From Lithospermum erythrorhizon (taxonomy: Eukaryota > Streptophyta > Magnoliopsida > Boraginales > Boraginaceae), in contig JADFUC010000852.1 of assembly GCA_019722365.1 (NCBI GenBank), positions 496,001-560,000 on the forward strand: DNA of 64,000 nucleotides. Direction: 5' to 3'. Below the pieces are notes generated by a model, which was not told the DNA's origin, searched no databases, and was given only the letters and a program-made list of their open reading frames with translations. The translations under genes were made by a program, and so were the position numbers. Below are positions 52,014 to 62,867 of this stretch, one piece after another (within the stretch, counting starts at the first letter, position 1; every line of letters begins with the position of its first letter).

Positions 52014-52069
52014 TAGAATAAATCTTCAACCTTAGCTTTGAGGATATATCTTCAAACTAATTTGATTAC

Positions 52070-52215
52070 TCCTTCCGTATCATCATTGAATTCTCATTGA
52101 CTTGAAGATAGATTTTACTTTTTAATGATTAATTTTTTAATTTCCAACTTAAAACACTTAAATAAGTAGTTTTTAGTTGTATAAAATAGATATGTGTCTT
52201 ATATATGGAGTAAAA
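52070..52215. repeat. possible degraded MITE
   Basis: A left terminus actccttccgtatcatcatt near 52069 and a right edge tatatggagtaa near 52203 are loosely inverse, with AT-rich sequence between. Confidence 0.3.
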
Positions 52216-52365
52216 AAATACATGGCACGACAGTAAAGTATTATATCGATCCAATTCAAGCATGCACCATACTAGCTCATTAAGTCATTATCATTACATA
52301 ATAAACTTTTTCATAAAGTTTATATTATTATTAAACATACAATCCATTCCCTTTATTTAGAATTA

Positions 52366-52622
52366 CTCCCTCCGTCTCTAAATAATAGAACATTTTAACT
52401 TTTTTACTTGAAATAACATAAATTTTGATCATAAATATTTTTGTTTGTGTTGTATAATATTTGATGAAAATTATATTAATGGAAAAACTTTGAAATGTAT
52501 TTTTTATTAATATCATTTTCATAAATTATTATATAACGCAAACAAAAATATTTACTGTCAAAGTTCAACTATGAAATAGTATAAAAAATCAAAATGTTCC
52601 TATCATTTTGGGACGGAGTTAG
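52366..52622. repeat. 257 bp Stowaway MITE
   Basis: The classic terminus ctccctccgtctct pairs with the inverted right end (gggacggagttag), and the pairing continues through aatagaacatttt / aaaatgttcctat. TA on both sides (52364-52365, 52623-52624). The AT-rich interior contains a second internal inverted pairing. Confidence 0.8.
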
Positions 52623-52893
52623 TATAATTTTTCAACATAATAACGAAGATAGATGACTAAAACGAAATGCTCTGGACGAAATAGTGAAGCGATCACAAGT
52701 AGTTGAACACCCTTTTTGCTTGCATGCATGTACACGACCACTCCTGGGGGAAAAAAATCCAATTAATTGAATCATAAAAACTCTTTCCTTTTTATTTCAA
52801 GAGAATTTATTCATATATAATAAGTGATAAGTAACATAATCAATTGAAGTACGAAGTTTTACATTTTTTGCAAGGAATACATTGCTGCTGCTG

Positions 52894-53673
52894 CTATGGT
52901 CTGCCGAAGAAAGGTACCACTATTGGGGCAATGTATGGGAGAACTGCCTGAAATATTCTCAAAATAAGAATGTTAATTTTAGTACGTAGTCTCAGACCTC
53001 ATCAGCATATTATGAAATTAAAGATAGAGCCATCTAAGTTCTCACTTCATTACACTTCCGGTAATTAAAGCACCTTGCATGTTCAAAATACACTACTAGA
53101 ATACAAACCAAACGTGACGGGGTAAAATCCCGACTCCAAATTTAGCGTCGGTATTAAGTCGGGCTAGTGTCGGGGTTTTTACTTAGCCCAAATAACCAAA
53201 ATGGCGTCGGGTTTGGGTGGGCCGTCTCCATCCGTCCATTTTACAAACGACCTCCGACCGACTCCATACTTTATTATTACTTATATTAAATATTATTTAT
53301 ACCCAGAATCCTGGCTTCGACTCCATAATTTAAGTATTCGAATTCCTTATTCTCTAAAAATTGAGGGAAATTCAAATAAATTATTTTCATTTGGCGTCGA
53401 GATGGAAACGGGTTTGCAGATTGGAGTCGGGATGGAGACGGGGTTGCAGATTTTCATATTTCACTATATATATCTCACATTATCATCATTCCAACATTAT
53501 TTTTCCAAACCCACAACATAATATCCTCTTTATTTTATGTTATTAATTTCATTTCCATAATTTTATTGTCTATAATCTCAAATTTGATTTTATTATAGGT
53601 GACTTTAAAGAGATAATTATTATTAACTTATTCCTTTCTTTATTTTATATCATAATGAATTCAAAGGAGGTAA

Positions 53674-53725
<52 letters not shown>

Positions 53726-55713
53726 TAGAAAGTGGTTGAATTCAAAAAGGTAATTATTACTTCTTCATTTTTTTAATTTTTGTTATTATCTTTAATAATG
53801 TAGTTTGATGAATATATATGTAATTTATTTTTGTTACTTTTGTTGTAGGGAAATACTACATTCAAGTTTCGAATAGGTAATTTGGTTTTTTATTTTATTT
53901 TTATGTTTCAATGTTTGATGTTTTATATAAATTAATGTTTGATGTTTATATGAATAGGATGTTTAATATGTTTGATGTTTATATGAATTAATGTTTGATG
54001 TTTATATGAATAGGATGTTTAATATGTTTGATGTTTAATATGTATTTGTTATATGAATTGTTATATTTTTATGTTTGAATCTTTGATGTTTTTATATTTG
54101 TTTGTATGAGTTGGATGAATTGGATCTTTTGATGTTTTTATATTTGTTTGTATGATTTGGATGAATTTCTATTATTATTTTTTAAATGCAGAAGGGGCGT
54201 CGGTATGGAGATGGGACCTTTGAAGGTTTTGGCATCGGTATTCGAATAGTGGAGTCGGTTTGACGTCGAGGTGAGAGTCGGTTTGACATCGGGTAGTATT
54301 TCATTTGTGATGAGGCAGTGCGGAGTAGAAACTATGGGGGCGGATTAGATTCGAGGAGATCTATGGAGACGGGTTAGAGTCGGTGCTTTGGAGATGGGTT
54401 GGGTCGGTGCTTTGGAGCGTTTTGGAGTCGGAGAGCCGAAATTATGCGGAGCTTAGGTTGAAGTCGGAATGGGAGGCGGGTACCAATTTAGAGGCAGCAT
54501 CGAGATCGGGATTTCACGGCTCCATCCCGTCGCCAATTTGTGAATAGTGTCGGTTTGGAACACTTTCAAAGCAAGGACAAGGGTCAAGGTCATGGTCCAC
54601 CCCAAACTTCAAAATTGTGCAGCTCTGACAACTATAACTCTATATTTAAAATATATGCATATAATATACGGATTTTACTAAAAAATTAAGGTCAAAGAGT
54701 TATACCACGGATATCTCTCCTGGTTTGATCGCTGATTCAATTACTGCACGAGCATACCTAGGTGGCGATAATACACGATAAATTTAATTTGGCAACAATA
54801 TTCATTATCTGATCTTAATTAAGTAAAAATGACTATTAGGAGTAGTATTTGATAGATCGATGTCAAAGTTAATTAAGGGTGGTGTTTGAATACACATACT
54901 TGATCAATAATTGATCCCCATCCTTTGAAAACTCGTAAAAGCTGCATCCTCTTGTGAAAGGAACCTGTTGGTTTCTTATTGCAAAATGCCATAGGTATGT
55001 ACCCAATACAGTGAGATAATAACTTTCTTGATCAACTTACATAAAAAACGTACTACATACATTAATGCTTTGATGTTAGGTATATTTTAAGCCACAATTA
55101 GGATAGTACGAAAAAAATAGACGTACCAAAATGCCATAGGACTCCCACTGTACTGCCATCTCCACCTGCAGTTTGCTCAACTCTAAACTTTATGTCCGAC
55201 CCCATCGACTCTGTTAGCCTCTCTAGGAAACGCATAACCTCCTGAACCAATATCAAAGAATCATCCAAGTCATGTAGACGACGATGCCATGTTTACTTAT
55301 CGAACTAAGCGAGCAGTGGTGAATCTTGAATCAATATTGAGCAGGGTAGGGCTGATAACAATATTAAAAAGCATATTCAACTCGTTAACAACACTAGTTA
55401 ACCATACCTGCTTTCCTCTGGGTTGATTTATAAAGAAGGTGTCCTCAAAGAAGCAATCTTCCGCCACTAGGTTCCGAAGCTGTTCCAAGTTTTTGTCATT
55501 GATGCTACTATAAAACAGCTCAGCTGCCTTAACTGGTGTAAGCAAACTTGTGGTTGCATTATTAGTTGAACTATCCATGGTCATGCCTTCGCCCACGTTT
55601 GCAAAAGGCATCGTCTTGGCTTGCCTCACTGCTCTTGGATTGGTCAATTTTAGAGCTAATAAGGCACTTCTGGAGAAAATTGAACCTCCTGTAGTCATGA
55701 TTGACATAGCCAT
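52894..55713 (-). CDS. NTF2-like / SnoaL-domain protein, probably plastid-targeted
   Basis: Minus-strand exons: 55713-55408, 55241-55123, 54974-54900, 54757-54706, 54624-54601, 52947-52894. They total 630 nt, 209 residues and TAG. The Ser/Ala/Thr-rich N-terminus (about 50 residues) looks like a transit peptide. The NTF2-like cone follows: PVKAAELFYSSINDKNLEQL, VAEDCFFEDTFF, RGKQEVMRFLERLTESMGSD, FRVEQTAGGDGSTVGVLWHF, PFTRGCSFYEFSKDGDQLLI, and ARAVIESAIKPGE. The last, AVLPYIAPIVVPFFGRP, is inferred from a good acceptor and a clean stop; the 24 nt exon before it is the least certain part. The last intron would contain the CACTA-like element at 53091-54549. The gene's activity is unknown. Exons 1-4 are firm, the tail tentative. 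Confidence 0.72.
53681..53720. repeat. (TA)n microsatellite
   Basis: About 20 TA units inside the CACTA-like element. Confidence 0.95.
53905..54130. repeat. tandem repeat of tgtttgatgtttatatgaa
   Basis: Several copies of a ~35-50 bp unit built on tgtttgatgtttatatgaat and aggatgtttaatatg, in the AT-rich centre of the CACTA-like element. Confidence 0.7.
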
Positions 55714-56845
55714 TTGAATAGTCGGAAGAAAAAAAATGATGGTAAATTGGCAACTGCTGGAAGCTGAGAGTTAAGTGGACAATATCTTGGAATACTTGTT
55801 TGGGTGTTATAGTTGATAGCATCATATACCAACCCCCCAACTCTAATTATAGTGGACCAGCCTGGCTATATCAATCCAAGAAAAGTAAAATACTCAAATT
55901 AAATGTGCTGAAATACCATAAAGGTGAGCCTGGATTAGCGCTTTGTAGCTACTTCATAGAGTTTTTGTTAATGGTAATAATTTAATTGGTAAAGAATTGA
56001 TAGATTATTGTGGCATTTCTTTCTTTTCTTCGCAACGTGGGTTCGACTCTTTAATTCCTAGGAGCAACCTCATATAAGTTGGTTTATGGAGAGACTAACT
56101 TCAATCATTAGTAACGAGTTGAGGCGGCGCATGATTTACGCCTACGTATAGGCTCAGGCGGCATGGAATAGCTTTGAGCCACTTCTACATATGGCTCAGG
56201 CATGGATAATGTAGGCCCATAGGTTGGGGTTTAACTGACACATGCTCTCTTCATAGTTTCAGCTTATTATCTAGAAATATAGTTATATACATGTGTCGGT
56301 ATAGATAGAAATGGGATTACATTCTCTAACGGTTGAGGCACATTCAGCGATTGACTAGTCCGTGGAATCCGGGATAGGGACCTCGAGGACGTATCTTAAT
56401 GATTTCTTGGCTAAAAATACAGGATTCTTTTTCATTGATCTATATATATGTACCCTTGCTATATATATATAAACAAAATAGCGTGAAATTACGTTATTTA
56501 GCCGACAAGTTTTCTTTCATTTAATGTCATTACTAACTATATATTATCACATATTAATTTGAGGATATAATAATAATTTGCATAATAACTTCCATAACTT
56601 TCATGTAAGACAATAACTTCCCACTATATAACATATTAATTTAATTTTAGCTTCTAACCTGTATCTCTATAGACACACAATCTCTCTTGTCATATGTAAA
56701 CTTCGACGAAAAATCCATTGAACATTGAGTATAAGCGTCCATTATTATTAATTATGTTAAAAATATTGTGATAAATATCTAATTTACGCGTCGGCGTGTG
56801 TACCCAAACTTAGTTGACCTTAAATACATTTTCAATATAACTTTA
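55714..56845. other. promoter side of the NTF2-like gene and intergenic DNA
   Basis: No gene recognised. A tRNA-derived sequence lies at 55975-56060 (listed separately). A passage with ggctcaggcggcatgg / ggctcaggcatgg repeated near 56150-56205 is GC-richer and repeat-like. Confidence 0.45.
55975..56060 (+). repeat. tRNA-derived SINE head
   Basis: tttaattggtaaag (A-box-like, 55981-55994) is followed about 45 bp later by tgggttcgactct (B-box-like, 56038-56050). The arrangement fits an internal Pol III promoter, but the anticodon arm does not fold as a normal tRNA. The SINE body probably extends to ~56230 but the end is not defined. Confidence 0.4.
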
Positions 56846-58649
56846 TGTAATGCAAAGAAGAATTTTATTATTTATTCAAAGGGAAAAATTCTTCAGTGTA
56901 TAGGTTTTATCAAATCGAAGAGGGTCCATTGTCAAACTATGGTACCTAAGTGTTTCTTTGGCGATTTGTGAAGAGATGGTTGGCTTATAGCTCGATCTTG
57001 ATAGGGGCTTGGTATGGTACGACTTGACTTGATTGACTTGAGCTTGGCTTTGATTTGAAGCTTGGATAGGGCTACATGTTTGGATATGTAATCTGGTCTT
57101 GATGGACTTGAGGCGATGCGGACTTGGATATGGTTCGGCAGAGGCCTGTGATGTATTTCCGTATTGGTTGTACTGGACTTGATTTTGGGTCTTGGACTTG
57201 ATCTCCGGCCTATGTTAGAGTGGATGGACTTAATGCAAGTGTGTTGCAGTGCGAGTCTTCACCTTTTGTGGTGGGACTTAGGGATGTTCCCAGTGGAGAT
57301 GTGTGGTGAATAAGCTATAACAACTGTGAGACTAAGTAGTTGTGCTACTTGTCTTTAGTGGGACTTTGTAGCTTGAGGCTCTTTATGCTAGTCGGACTTG
57401 ATTTGGGATGAGACTCCAAGCTTGAAGAACGTGGGTGATAGCAAGCAAGTTGTTAAAGCAATGTACGATTCTTGCTTGTACTCACGGCTGACCATAGCGG
57501 TTTGTTCTTTGTAAAGTGGGACTTAATGAGATTTGACCTCATTCGAAGCTTTTAGTTTGTCTTCTGGCGACTTTAACGGCTTATTGTTGTAGAGTGGGAC
57601 TTAGTGGTTGACACTTCAAGCTTTTAGCTTGTACTACAATGGGTCTTAGCGGCTTGTTGTTGTCTTGATGATCACTTATGAAGGTTGAGTATCCCGGCAC
57701 TTTATTGATGACACTAATTAAATGCAGGCAGGGGCACTTGCGGCGTGTTTCACACTTTGAACTCCGGCTAATAAATTTTGAATACTTCATTATATTTCTT
57801 ATCACGGAACTTGATGGCATTCGAAGCTTTTAAGTACTGGTGTTATTACAAGATTTCTGAATGATCGAGTGCTTTTTAGCTTATTCACGAATATTCCCGA
57901 GCGTTCTGAGAGAGATGTGTCAGTTAAATGATTTTGCTTACGACTTCAAAATTATTGTGTTTGTGCAATAACTCTTTATTTTAAACTGTTGCCAGGCCAC
58001 TGTGGTGTTTTAACAGTGGTTTAAAAGATTTAACTTAGAAATTTCGAGAGGTATCCTGCAGCTATTTTTCAGAATGTTTTTTTTGTGAATTTTAAGATGA
58101 GCCTCTTCATTGATTTTGAAAATAAGGGGGTATTTATAGACTTTTGGGCCTTGAATACCTGCTTCTGATTGGTTGGTTTATTTTCAGGTGGATCATGATC
58201 TTAACCGTTGAATTTTGAGGCAAGATCGAGCGAGTCGGATTTTAAAGGTAATTCTCCTCCAAGAATTGAAAAGGCGCCTATTTAATATAGGAAGAAAGGT
58301 TCGGATTTTTTCTAACTTCAAACATTTTCATGTTGACCCACGGGCCTTTTGGAGCCTTTATCTTAATCTATAAATAACTTGTGGAGTCTCCATTTTGAAC
58401 CTCAAATCTTTGAAGCTGTTTTAGCCCACAGGCGATTTTAACAAATAAAATTGGGGATTTTTAGCCTCAGACCTAATTTAATGAACTTAGTCGGGGCTAT
58501 TTTAAAACCCTTGTTGTCACAGGGTTTCACATTAGAATACAAGACTCGATCGAGAACCCTAATACGTGTCGCATACAGTGGCTCGATTCTAATTAATTTG
58601 ATTAAGTCATCTTAATTATTTTAATTATTATTTAATAAATTTTTACTAT
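56846..58649 (-). mobile_element. solo-LTR-like repeat, copy 2 (minus orientation)
   Basis: Diverged, shorter copy of 13831-15985. Shared landmarks: tgtaatgcaaagaa at the start, ggttttatcaaatcgaaga, cttgacttga units, ggggtatttata (minus-strand TATA box, 58127-58138), the gtggatc...gttgaattttga passage, tcgatcgagaaccctaa and the closing ttaattatttaataaatttt. No internal retrotransposon genes next to it, so probably a solo LTR of the same family. Confidence 0.6.
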
Positions 58650-59040
58650 CTACACTATATAGAGTCTTCCATTAACTTAATAATCTATCACCAATAACTT
58701 AATAATCAAGTAGTATTATAGGAGTATTCTATGTTTCTTTGTTAGTTTTCAGGCGCTCACAATATGGGGTTTCAATAAATTTTTGGTTATGGTTTACGAT
58801 TTCATGTGTTCACACGCACGTTGTGAGACTTCACTTGTGTTTTATACTTCATTTAGTGAGCAAACTTCAAAGATAATATGCAACTGTTTATACCCAATAT
58901 TAGATTGGAGATTGTATAATTTATATTATTATATTTATAATTCCTTTTGTATTGGTAAAGAAAGGTTTGAAAATTTATCTTATGTTAATAATAATTATTT
59001 CTTTAATCAAAAGCAAAAACAAACGGAAATTAGGCCTATC
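58650..59040. other. AT-rich spacer
   Basis: Contains only a short plus ORF (58783-59043) without a recognisable domain. Confidence 0.4.
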
Positions 59041-59604
59041 TAGCAGATAGAAGGGCCTTGGTGGGCCGTCCACACGTCGGCCCATAAACACAGTTCAGGT
59101 GCCCGGCCCATCAAGAAATGGGACGGATGGGCCGAGTGATTGGGCCCCAAGTCCTGGCCCGATTCGAGGCCACAGGCCGCAATTATATTAAAGGTGCCAC
59201 CGTTCTGCTTACTTGATCCATATTTCGGTTGGATTCGCGTGATGCGTTTATATTAAGCGATGCACGTTTAACAAATAAAATACCACCAAAAGGCATTATG
59301 TATTCCGTAAAGTACCTGGCATAAGCGTGTAGCGTTACCATAGCGTGGCAAGCGTTTAATCGTAAATGTTGCAAAAAAATGCGCATCCACCGGCGACAAC
59401 ACAATCACAATCACATAAACTAAAATGTTTGAGAGAATCAAATACAAATTCATAAAAACTAAAATATTTGAAATCACGACAATATAATCATAAACTAAAT
59501 TCTTATGAAAATCATCATTCAAAAAACTAAATTGTTTGAAATTGAAAGTACATCAATAATTGTTCGACTATCAAAGTACATGTCATATCCTCCAATTGTC
59601 ATCC

Positions 59605-59885
59605 TCTTCATTTTCATCTTCTTGACGATCAACTGGTGGCGGTGGTGGTGGGTAATTGGCGTCCACCGTTGTTACCGTATCCTCAATTTCAGCGTTCTAT
59701 GCGATCCCCATCTGAGAGCCTCGTCCATATCTCTCTGCCGCCGTCTCACGGGCTTACTTAGCTAACATGTTGGGGTTCATTGACTCTAGAAAAGCTCGAT
59801 CGGATAATTCATGGGATGATCCTGCTTCGGTCGAGGGAACAAAAGAGGGTTGTGCATAGGTAAATGGCTCACGCAGTGCTTGGTA
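59605..59885 (-). pseudogene. unidentified coding-like remnant with proline run and acidic tail
   Basis: Minus-strand reading gives REPFTYAQPSFVPSTEAGSS, HELSDRAFLESMNPNMLAK, stop, ARETAAERYGRGSQMG, stop, then EIEDTVTTVDANYPPPPPP and VDRQEDENEEDDNWRI before a stop. The composition looks like a real protein C-terminus. It lies downstream of the BED fragment on the same strand and might be the tail of the same transposase. I do not recognise its family. Confidence 0.4.
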
Positions 59886-60609
59886 ACCATCTAATTAATT
59901 GGCACCGGGCGCGCATCATTAACGACCAAACATCATCCTACGGAACAAAAACTTCCCACTTAACAAGTAACTCACCCTCCCACATATACAACTCAGAGGC
60001 CGAGCATCGATTGTCTTCCTATAAATGGTGTCCTTAACTGCATGTCGTTGTTGATTTTTTCTAAAGCAGGGACACACTTTTGCAATTGACCAAAAAATGG
60101 GAAGTATCATCCACGATGCGGAGCTTATTTTTTTATAAGTTCAATATGTTGTAGCATCATAGCCATGGTAGATTAACGAAGAACCCCATTCGCGATAGCC
60201 CATTACAAAAGCATGTGAAAGAAAGTAAAGCTCCGGCCCGCTTGACTATTCTCCTTTGTAAAAGACTCAATCTATATCAATCCAATAACATGTTACATAC
60301 ATTATATCAAAATTCAAAAAGACACCAATATCACTAGTCAAACACATAAGGCAAAAGTGAAGGTTGTACCTAGAAGAGCACTTTCATTTTTAAAATATTT
60401 AAAAGCATAAGTTATAAAGTAGTGGGATCAGTTAGCTCAGGGATGCTGTTTTTAATCCAGTGGTAAAATGTCATCCATCACAATTATTAAGGTAAATAAC
60501 TACCCGATTACAAATTTCACTAGTTTCCATCCTATAAGCCAAATTATAAAAAAAAAAAACTTACCGCCGGTTTGGGTATTAATGGATTCTAAGCATGTAC
60601 ACTTCCCTC

Positions 60610-60933
60610 CCAATCCTTAGTTATCTTATGACTTAATAAGTGTCACAGTAAGATGACCGGTTTCCTCCTTTACCCCCACCGTTTTTCATGATGAAGCTCT
60701 CTTTACAATCTACACAAGTTGCCTTTGATTTTCACGATTCGGCCCTGAAAATGTTGCCAAATCATGACGTATTTTTTCCTTTCACTAGTATTATCCGTAG
60801 CACTAGATTGAGAGTTAGTACGAGATAATTCATCCGACTGATTATCATCCTCTAGATTAACAAAATCATTAGACATACTAGCACTACCAATATCACTTTG
60901 AACATTTTTACCAAGATTACGTTTTGATGTCAT
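60610..60933 (-). pseudogene. hAT transposase N-terminus with BED zinc finger, frameshifted
   Basis: ATG at 60933 gives an acidic, Ser/Asn-rich leader (residues ~15-52) followed by KKYVMIWQHFQGRIVKIKG. Shifting frame near residue 70 continues KATCVDCKESFIMKNGGGKG, and a further shift gives TGHLTVTLIKS. This is the BED finger (W.HF ... C..C ... H....H/C) found at the N-terminus of plant hAT transposases. At least two frameshifts and no downstream catalytic domain; non-functional. Confidence 0.7.
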
Positions 60934-61165
60934 TAATTTAGAAGAACAAATAGCACAATTATAAAAAATGATGATAGATACCGGGCCGTAGATGCAACAA
61001 ACAACCCAGTCGCCTCGAGATTGAATCCTTAGACTTCGATCGAATCCTTAGACTTCAATAAAAAAACAAGTAATGAGTATTGTAATTGCTTAGAAAGTGA
61101 TTGTGGGTATTGTAATTGCTTAGAAATGATTGTGAGTTGTGAGAAATGAAGAATGGTGTTGCCCC

Positions 61166-61173
61166 TTTTATAG
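61166..61173 (-). promoter_or_regulatory. TATA box of the hAT transposase remnant
   Basis: Minus-strand ctataaaagggg about 235 bp upstream of the ATG at 60933. The equivalent cctataaaaggagg survives in copy 2 near 63755-63765. Confidence 0.5.
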
Positions 61174-61221
61174 AGCTCTCCATGGTGTGATAACTCATTT
61201 TTCTCTGAGGAATAACGTTTA

Positions 61222-61446
61222 CCGTTTGATTAGCGATACCGTTTAACACAAAACTTAACTTAGATTAAAGAGCAGTTGGGACTAAGCATTGGTACCGTTT
61301 GATCAGCGGTACCACATTCATTCATAAAAGTAAGCCTTTTACTTATTTTAGCCGTTGAAAAATTTGTCGTTGGGGTTAAGCATTAGTGCTGGATTTGATT
61401 TAAGCTTTTAGTAAACACTGACGTTAGGATTAGTGAATTGCCGTTT
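61222..61446. promoter_or_regulatory. cluster of CCGTTT/AAACGG motifs between divergent promoters
   Basis: Four CCGTTT copies at 61222-61227, 61239-61244, 61295-61300 and 61441-61446. Two lie in longer near-repeats (accgtttgat, tagcg, tacc). AAACGG is the known subterminal binding motif of Ac transposase. Here it occupies the gap between a minus TATA (61166) and a plus TATA (61479). Confidence 0.45.
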
Positions 61447-61478
61447 GTTACACAAGTTGATTAAGCATTTTCTTCAAT

Positions 61479-61778
61479 CTATAAATAGAACATTTTTTCT
61501 TGTTCGATAATCACAACTATTAACTAATCAATTTATAACATATTGTTCACTATCCTCAAGAGAAAGAATTCGAGTGCGTTGTAAAAGTTTTCAAGATTAT
61601 CATAGATCCATCCGCCGAAAGGCTCAGGCTACCTCCCGCCTTTGTTCGAACGTGTCAAATTTTTGTGGCTGTTGAATGTAAGCTAGCTATGGATGACGAG
61701 CTTCATGATGTCAAAATTGAAAATGGAAGGTTCGAGGATAGTGACGAAACACATCATGTTTACTTAAAGGATGGGTGA
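61479..61778 (+). pseudogene. B3 DNA-binding domain ORF (REM-like), start lost
   Basis: A TATA box (ctataaatag, 61479-61488) and leader precede 79 open codons from 61539 to TGA at 61776. Reading: EFECVVKVFKIIIDPSAERL, LRLPPAFVRT, VKIENGRFEDSDETHHVYLK, then DG and the stop where REM proteins have GW; LEFV follows directly in frame. The order (F.K.., LrlPp.FV, V.l..G, v.l.dGW..FV) is that of the REM-type B3 domain. There is no ATG in the frame and the Trp codon is now TGA, so it is a pseudogene. Confidence 0.6.
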
Positions 61779-61999
61779 CTTGAATTTGTGGGCATCAAAA
61801 CATGAAAGTGGTACAGCTTTGTAACTTTAGACTTCACCACAGCAATTTGAGCATGTCATTGCATCGTTTTGGTTGTCGTTTGTATGTCAAATGGTGTTGT
61901 GAGAAAAAGTCTATTGTATATTAAACTTCCTATTTGACTATTAAATAATCGTTATTTCAATAGAAATTTTATTTAGTTCAAGATGCGTCAATAATTTTC

Positions 62000-62260
62000 A
62001 TTTTTCATTGTGATAGCTACCACGTTAGAAATTAACGTTGGGCGTTTAGTGCAAGAAAAAAGCGTTTCAAGCGTGGCAGTTACGTCGGCTCACGTCTGCG
62101 GACCTCAGGCGAATAGGGCCTTGTTAGTCCCTTAACGGGTCAGAGCCGGAGGCCCGATTTGTTAAAGAGTCTTGGACCCCATCGAACATGTGACCGGTGG
62201 AGGCGGTTCGGCCTGCGGCGGGTCGGACCGGCCCGGTTCATTACACAGGTCTAGGGGAAA
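62000..62260. other. GC-rich repeat terminus
   Basis: A stretch rich in ggtcggaccggcccgg, gcggttcggcc and gagccggaggcccg, unlike the AT-rich surroundings. It resembles terminal sequence of plant hAT-type elements and the ggcccgg-rich block at 59060-59170. No exact inverted partner was identified. Confidence 0.35.
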
Positions 62261-62865
62261 TTATAAAGGAAACCAAACCCAATTACCCAAGCCACAGGAA
62301 GCTAGGCCCTTTTATACAATACGGAAGCAAGATCCAGCCGTTTGAGGCCTTGAGTCCTTGACTGTTAGAGTAAGCTAAGCCCAATAGACACTTTTCAGCC
62401 TTGAAAGTTGCATAGGCACAAGTTGTAAGTGGAACATAATATTCACCAATCGAAGCATACTTGTCATAAATATTAATGATTTTTTATATCGTATATCTGA
62501 CTAGTAGATCCTTAAGTCAGAGTTTCATCTAGTTTTACAATTCAAAATTAATTTCTTCTTGCGAAAAGCTCGATCAATTTTTTATATTAAATTTGTTTTT
62601 TACTGCCATTAACAACAAAATTAACGTAAATCCCAAATAACATTTGCATCTTTGGCAACTAATTGAAGGACGTGACATAAAGAAGCATTTAACATTAAAA
62701 AGTTCACTAAAATTAGGTTGAATTGACATCTTTATTTTCAACTAAACGTTATTAAGCGGACGCATTATCAAATAAAATTGAAGCTTAATCCTATTCTTAC
62801 ATTTTGTAATCTTGACACACAGTATACCTATTTGAATATTGTTATGTTTAGCAATTGATCTAAAA
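62261..62865. other. AT-rich spacer between the hAT-like copies
   Basis: Nothing gene-like seen. Confidence 0.45.
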
Positions 62866-62867
62866 TA

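Larger units (their letters stand above)
53091..54549. mobile_element. non-autonomous CACTA (En/Spm)-like element
   Basis: Starts cactactagaatacaaacc. Subterminal zones at both ends are packed with gtcgg/cgtcggg-type repeats (53110-53240 and 54190-54545). The right end (atcgggatttcacgg ... aatttgtgaatagtg) is an imperfect inverse of the left end. CACTA start, dense subterminal repeats and an AT-rich middle fit a deletion derivative of a CACTA transposon. A matching 3 bp target duplication is not seen (ata on the left, tcg on the right), so the right end may be a few bases off or damaged. The plus ORF 53201-53521 is subterminal repeat, not a gene. Confidence 0.65.
59041..61800 (-). mobile_element. 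hAT-like transposon remnant, copy 1
   Basis: The right part, 60248-61745, is duplicated at 62870-63945. It carries a BED-finger transposase N-terminus on the minus strand, a minus TATA box, four CCGTTT motifs (AAACGG on the other strand, the binding motif of Ac-type transposase), and a divergent B3 ORF. The left end is rich in ggcccgg/gggccg, as in termini of some plant hAT elements. The core and dimerisation domains are missing, so it is non-autonomous. Confidence 0.55.

Noticed and set aside
53201..53521. Plus ORF of 106 residues
   Set aside because: Made of CACTA subterminal gtcgg repeats and adjoining AT-rich DNA; no protein-like composition.
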